Notes under the pieces: generated by a model
Databases searched by the model: none
Seen by the model: only the letters and a program-made list of their open reading frames with translations
What the model was told of the DNA's origin: nothing
Shown: positions 5,753 through 7,222 of the stretch, one piece after another
How the letters are laid out: every line of letters begins with the position of its first letter
Position numbering within the stretch: position 1 is the stretch's first letter
Origin: an uncultured Megasphaera sp.
GTDB taxonomy: Bacteria > Bacillota > Negativicutes > Veillonellales > Megasphaeraceae
Assembly: GCF_958350005.1 (NCBI RefSeq)
Contig: NZ_CATWFF010000103.1
Coordinates: forward strand, 1 to 7,222
DNA: 7,222 nt
Direction: 5' to 3'
Position numbers and translations under genes: made by a program

Positions 5753-7222
5753 TTATATTACGCCCTGTACAGGCAGATGCTGCGGAATCCCCGGTCCAGT
5801 CGGCCAGCCCATGCAGTACCAGAAGATAAACAGAGCATACCACATAATAAGAAAGCCCATGGCATAAGGCATCATGAGGGACAAATAGGTGCCAATGCCG
5901 CTGTCTTTCTTATAGCGGCGAATAATTTCCAGGAACAGCGGCAGGAACGGATTGACCAGAGCCACCGTATTGAGGGCGCCGTCACCAGCCCGGAACGCAG
6001 CCTGAATAAAGGCCGGATGATATCCCAACAACATGAACATGGGGACGAAAACCGTCGACAACAGGGCCCATACGGCAGACCCGCTGGACATGAAAATGCC
6101 CATAAACTGGCCGAACAGCATGAAGCACAGCAGCGCCGGCAGGCCCGTCATGCCGATGCTCTGGAGGAACATGGCGCCGTTCATGGCAATGACTGACGCC
6201 AGATTGGTCCAGGCAAAGGCGGCAATAAACTGGGCAATGAAAAAGGCCATGACCATGAAACCGGCCAGCCCTTTGACGGCATTGGTCATGCACTGAATCA
6301 TATCGTCGGCATTTTTAATCTTTTTCAGGGAAATGCCGTACGTAATGCCAATGGTCAGGAGAAAGCCGCACAGCAGGGGAATGACACCCCGCAGAAGGGG
6401 CGACCCCAGGAGGGAATGGGTCTGCGGATTGCGCAGGAGCCCATTGTCCGGAAAGGCCAGCAAAAAGACGACGGCAATATAACCGAGCGCCGCATACAAG
6501 CTGTGGCGGAGAGCTTTCTTTTCCGCATCGGACACATCCGGCAAGGTCAGATCGCCGTGGGCATGAGCCGGGTCATAGACGCCCAAACGGGGTTCGACGA
6601 ATTTTTCCGTAATAAACGTCGTTACTGCCGTCAGATACAGGACAGCAAAGGACATGAAATACCAGTTGTCTATGGGCGAGACAGTCAGGTTCGGATCGAC
6701 AATGCGCACGGCCTGCGTCGTAATGCCGGACAGGAGAACGTCTGTCGTGACGATGAGGATATTGGCTGTAAAACCGGAATAAATAGCAGCCAGGGAGCAG
6801 GCAAAGCCGACCAGCGGGTGCCGGCCCAGGGAGTAAAACAGCATGGCTGCCAGCGGCGGCATAATGACGATAGCCGCATCAGAAGCAATATGACTCATCA
6901 GGCTGATGAAGACGACAGCCAGCGTCACATAGCGGGCCGGAATGTTGTGCATGGAATGATGAATCAAGGTCTGCAGAAATCCCGTTTCCGAAGCCACGCC
7001 CAGCCCAAAGGTAAGGACAATGATCATGCCCAGGGGCGGGAAATTAATATAGTTTTTAATTAAATTGGTCAGAATCCAGTCGAGCCCTTCGGCACTGATC
7101 AGGCTTTTGACGTGAATCAGGTCGTTCGTCTTCGGATTGACAGCTGATACGTCAGCCAGCTGCAAGACGTACGAACAAAGAGCCAGGACCATAAACAAAA
7201 TAAGAAATAATACAGCCGGATT
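5753..7222 (-). CDS. abgT: AbgT-family transporter (p-aminobenzoyl-glutamate type), 5' end outside the window
   Basis: At least 489 residues are visible; the frame stays open to the window edge, so the true start lies beyond 7222. Compared with E. coli AbgT, about 25 N-terminal residues seem to be missing. A TTG at 7196-7198 is only an internal codon. Family motifs, numbered from the window edge, are SHIASDAAIVIMPP (110-123), GFTANILIVTTDVLLSG (150-166), EPRLG, SSGSAVW and FVPMFMLLGYHPAF. Asp161, Trp385, Pro403 and Arg411 match, with the same spacing, the four functional residues I recall from the structurally studied member YdaH. Family members are inner-membrane, ion-coupled carriers; E. 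coli AbgT imports p-aminobenzoyl-glutamate, while YdaH and MtrF are reported to export sulfonamides. The direction and substrate here cannot be read from sequence. The motif after Arg411 is AGDG, where E. coli has IADS. The gene ends 45 bases upstream of the valS promoter. Confidence 0.93.
   Translation of the reverse strand, partial: NPAVLFLILFMVLALCSYVLQLADVSAVNPKTNDLIHVKSLISAEGLDWILTNLIKNYINFPPLGMIIVLTFGLGVASETGFLQTLIHHSMHNIPARYVTLAVVFISLMSHIASDAAIVIMPPLAAMLFYSLGRHPLVGFACSLAAIYSGFTANILIVTTDVLLSGITTQAVRIVDPNLTVSPIDNWYFMSFAVLYLTAVTTFITEKFVEPRLGVYDPAHAHGDLTLPDVSDAEKKALRHSLYAALGYIAVVFLLAFPDNGLLRNPQTHSLLGSPLLRGVIPLLCGFLLTIGITYGISLKKIKNADDMIQCMTNAVKGLAGFMVMAFFIAQFIAAFAWTNLASVIAMNGAMFLQSIGMTGLPALLCFMLFGQFMGIFMSSGSAVWALLSTVFVPMFMLLGYHPAFIQAAFRAGDGALNTVALVNPFLPLFLEIIRRYKKDSGIGTYLSLMMPYAMGFLIMWYALFIFWYCMGWPTGPGIPQHLPVQGVI

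Noticed and set aside
6416..7063. 215-codon plus-strand open frame opposite the transporter
   Set aside because: Its hydrophilic, Gln/Arg/Asp-rich translation is what the reverse of a membrane-protein gene gives. No domain was seen.
1..7222. CRISPR array, insertion sequence, tRNA, attachment site, toxin-antitoxin or other accessory system
   Set aside because: No regularly spaced repeats, transposase-like frames, tRNA cloverleaf or terminal inverted repeats were seen. The non-coding stretches are explained by the T-box, promoters and terminators.

Overview
The window looks like a chromosomal segment of a diderm Firmicute. A Negativicutes member of the Veillonellaceae/Megasphaera type is my best guess. 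The reasons are a Firmicutes-type T-box leader on an aminoacyl-tRNA synthetase gene, a valS-folC gene pair, and an O-antigen ligase-type membrane protein, which points to an outer membrane with surface polysaccharide. This placement is inferred from gene content and protein character, not from a database match. All four genes lie on the minus strand, so the transcriptional order runs from high to low coordinates.

Layout in transcription order: (1) an AbgT-family transporter (5753-7222), cut at its N-terminus by the window edge; (2) a 355-base gene-free stretch holding a weak stem-loop, a near-consensus sigma-70 promoter (TTGACA-17-TACAAT), and a complete T-box riboswitch with a GUC valine specifier, a T-box bulge and an intrinsic terminator; (3) valS, valyl-tRNA synthetase (2734-5397); (4) folC, folylpolyglutamate/dihydrofolate synthase (1409-2722), 11 bases after valS; (5) a perfect 11-bp intrinsic terminator closing the valS-folC unit; (6) a separate promoter with a very short leader; (7) an O-antigen ligase/polymerase-family gene (22-1302); and (8) a candidate promoter with upstream A-tracts in the 3' end of that gene, pointing out of the window.

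Functionally, valS and folC should be co-transcribed from one promoter. The T-box should gate them on uncharged tRNA-Val, so valine starvation would also raise FolC. The AbgT-family transporter next door may move p-aminobenzoyl-glutamate or related folate-like compounds, which would give a loose folate theme with folC, but it is not shown to be in the same transcript. The ligase-like gene is transcriptionally independent and belongs to cell-surface polysaccharide assembly.

I see no mobile element, CRISPR array, tRNA, rRNA or defence-type module, and no evidence of a previously undescribed system. The most informative parts are the T-box leader, the valS start correction and the promoter/terminator architecture. 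The long open frames opposite valS, folC, the transporter and the ligase gene look like coding-strand shadows.
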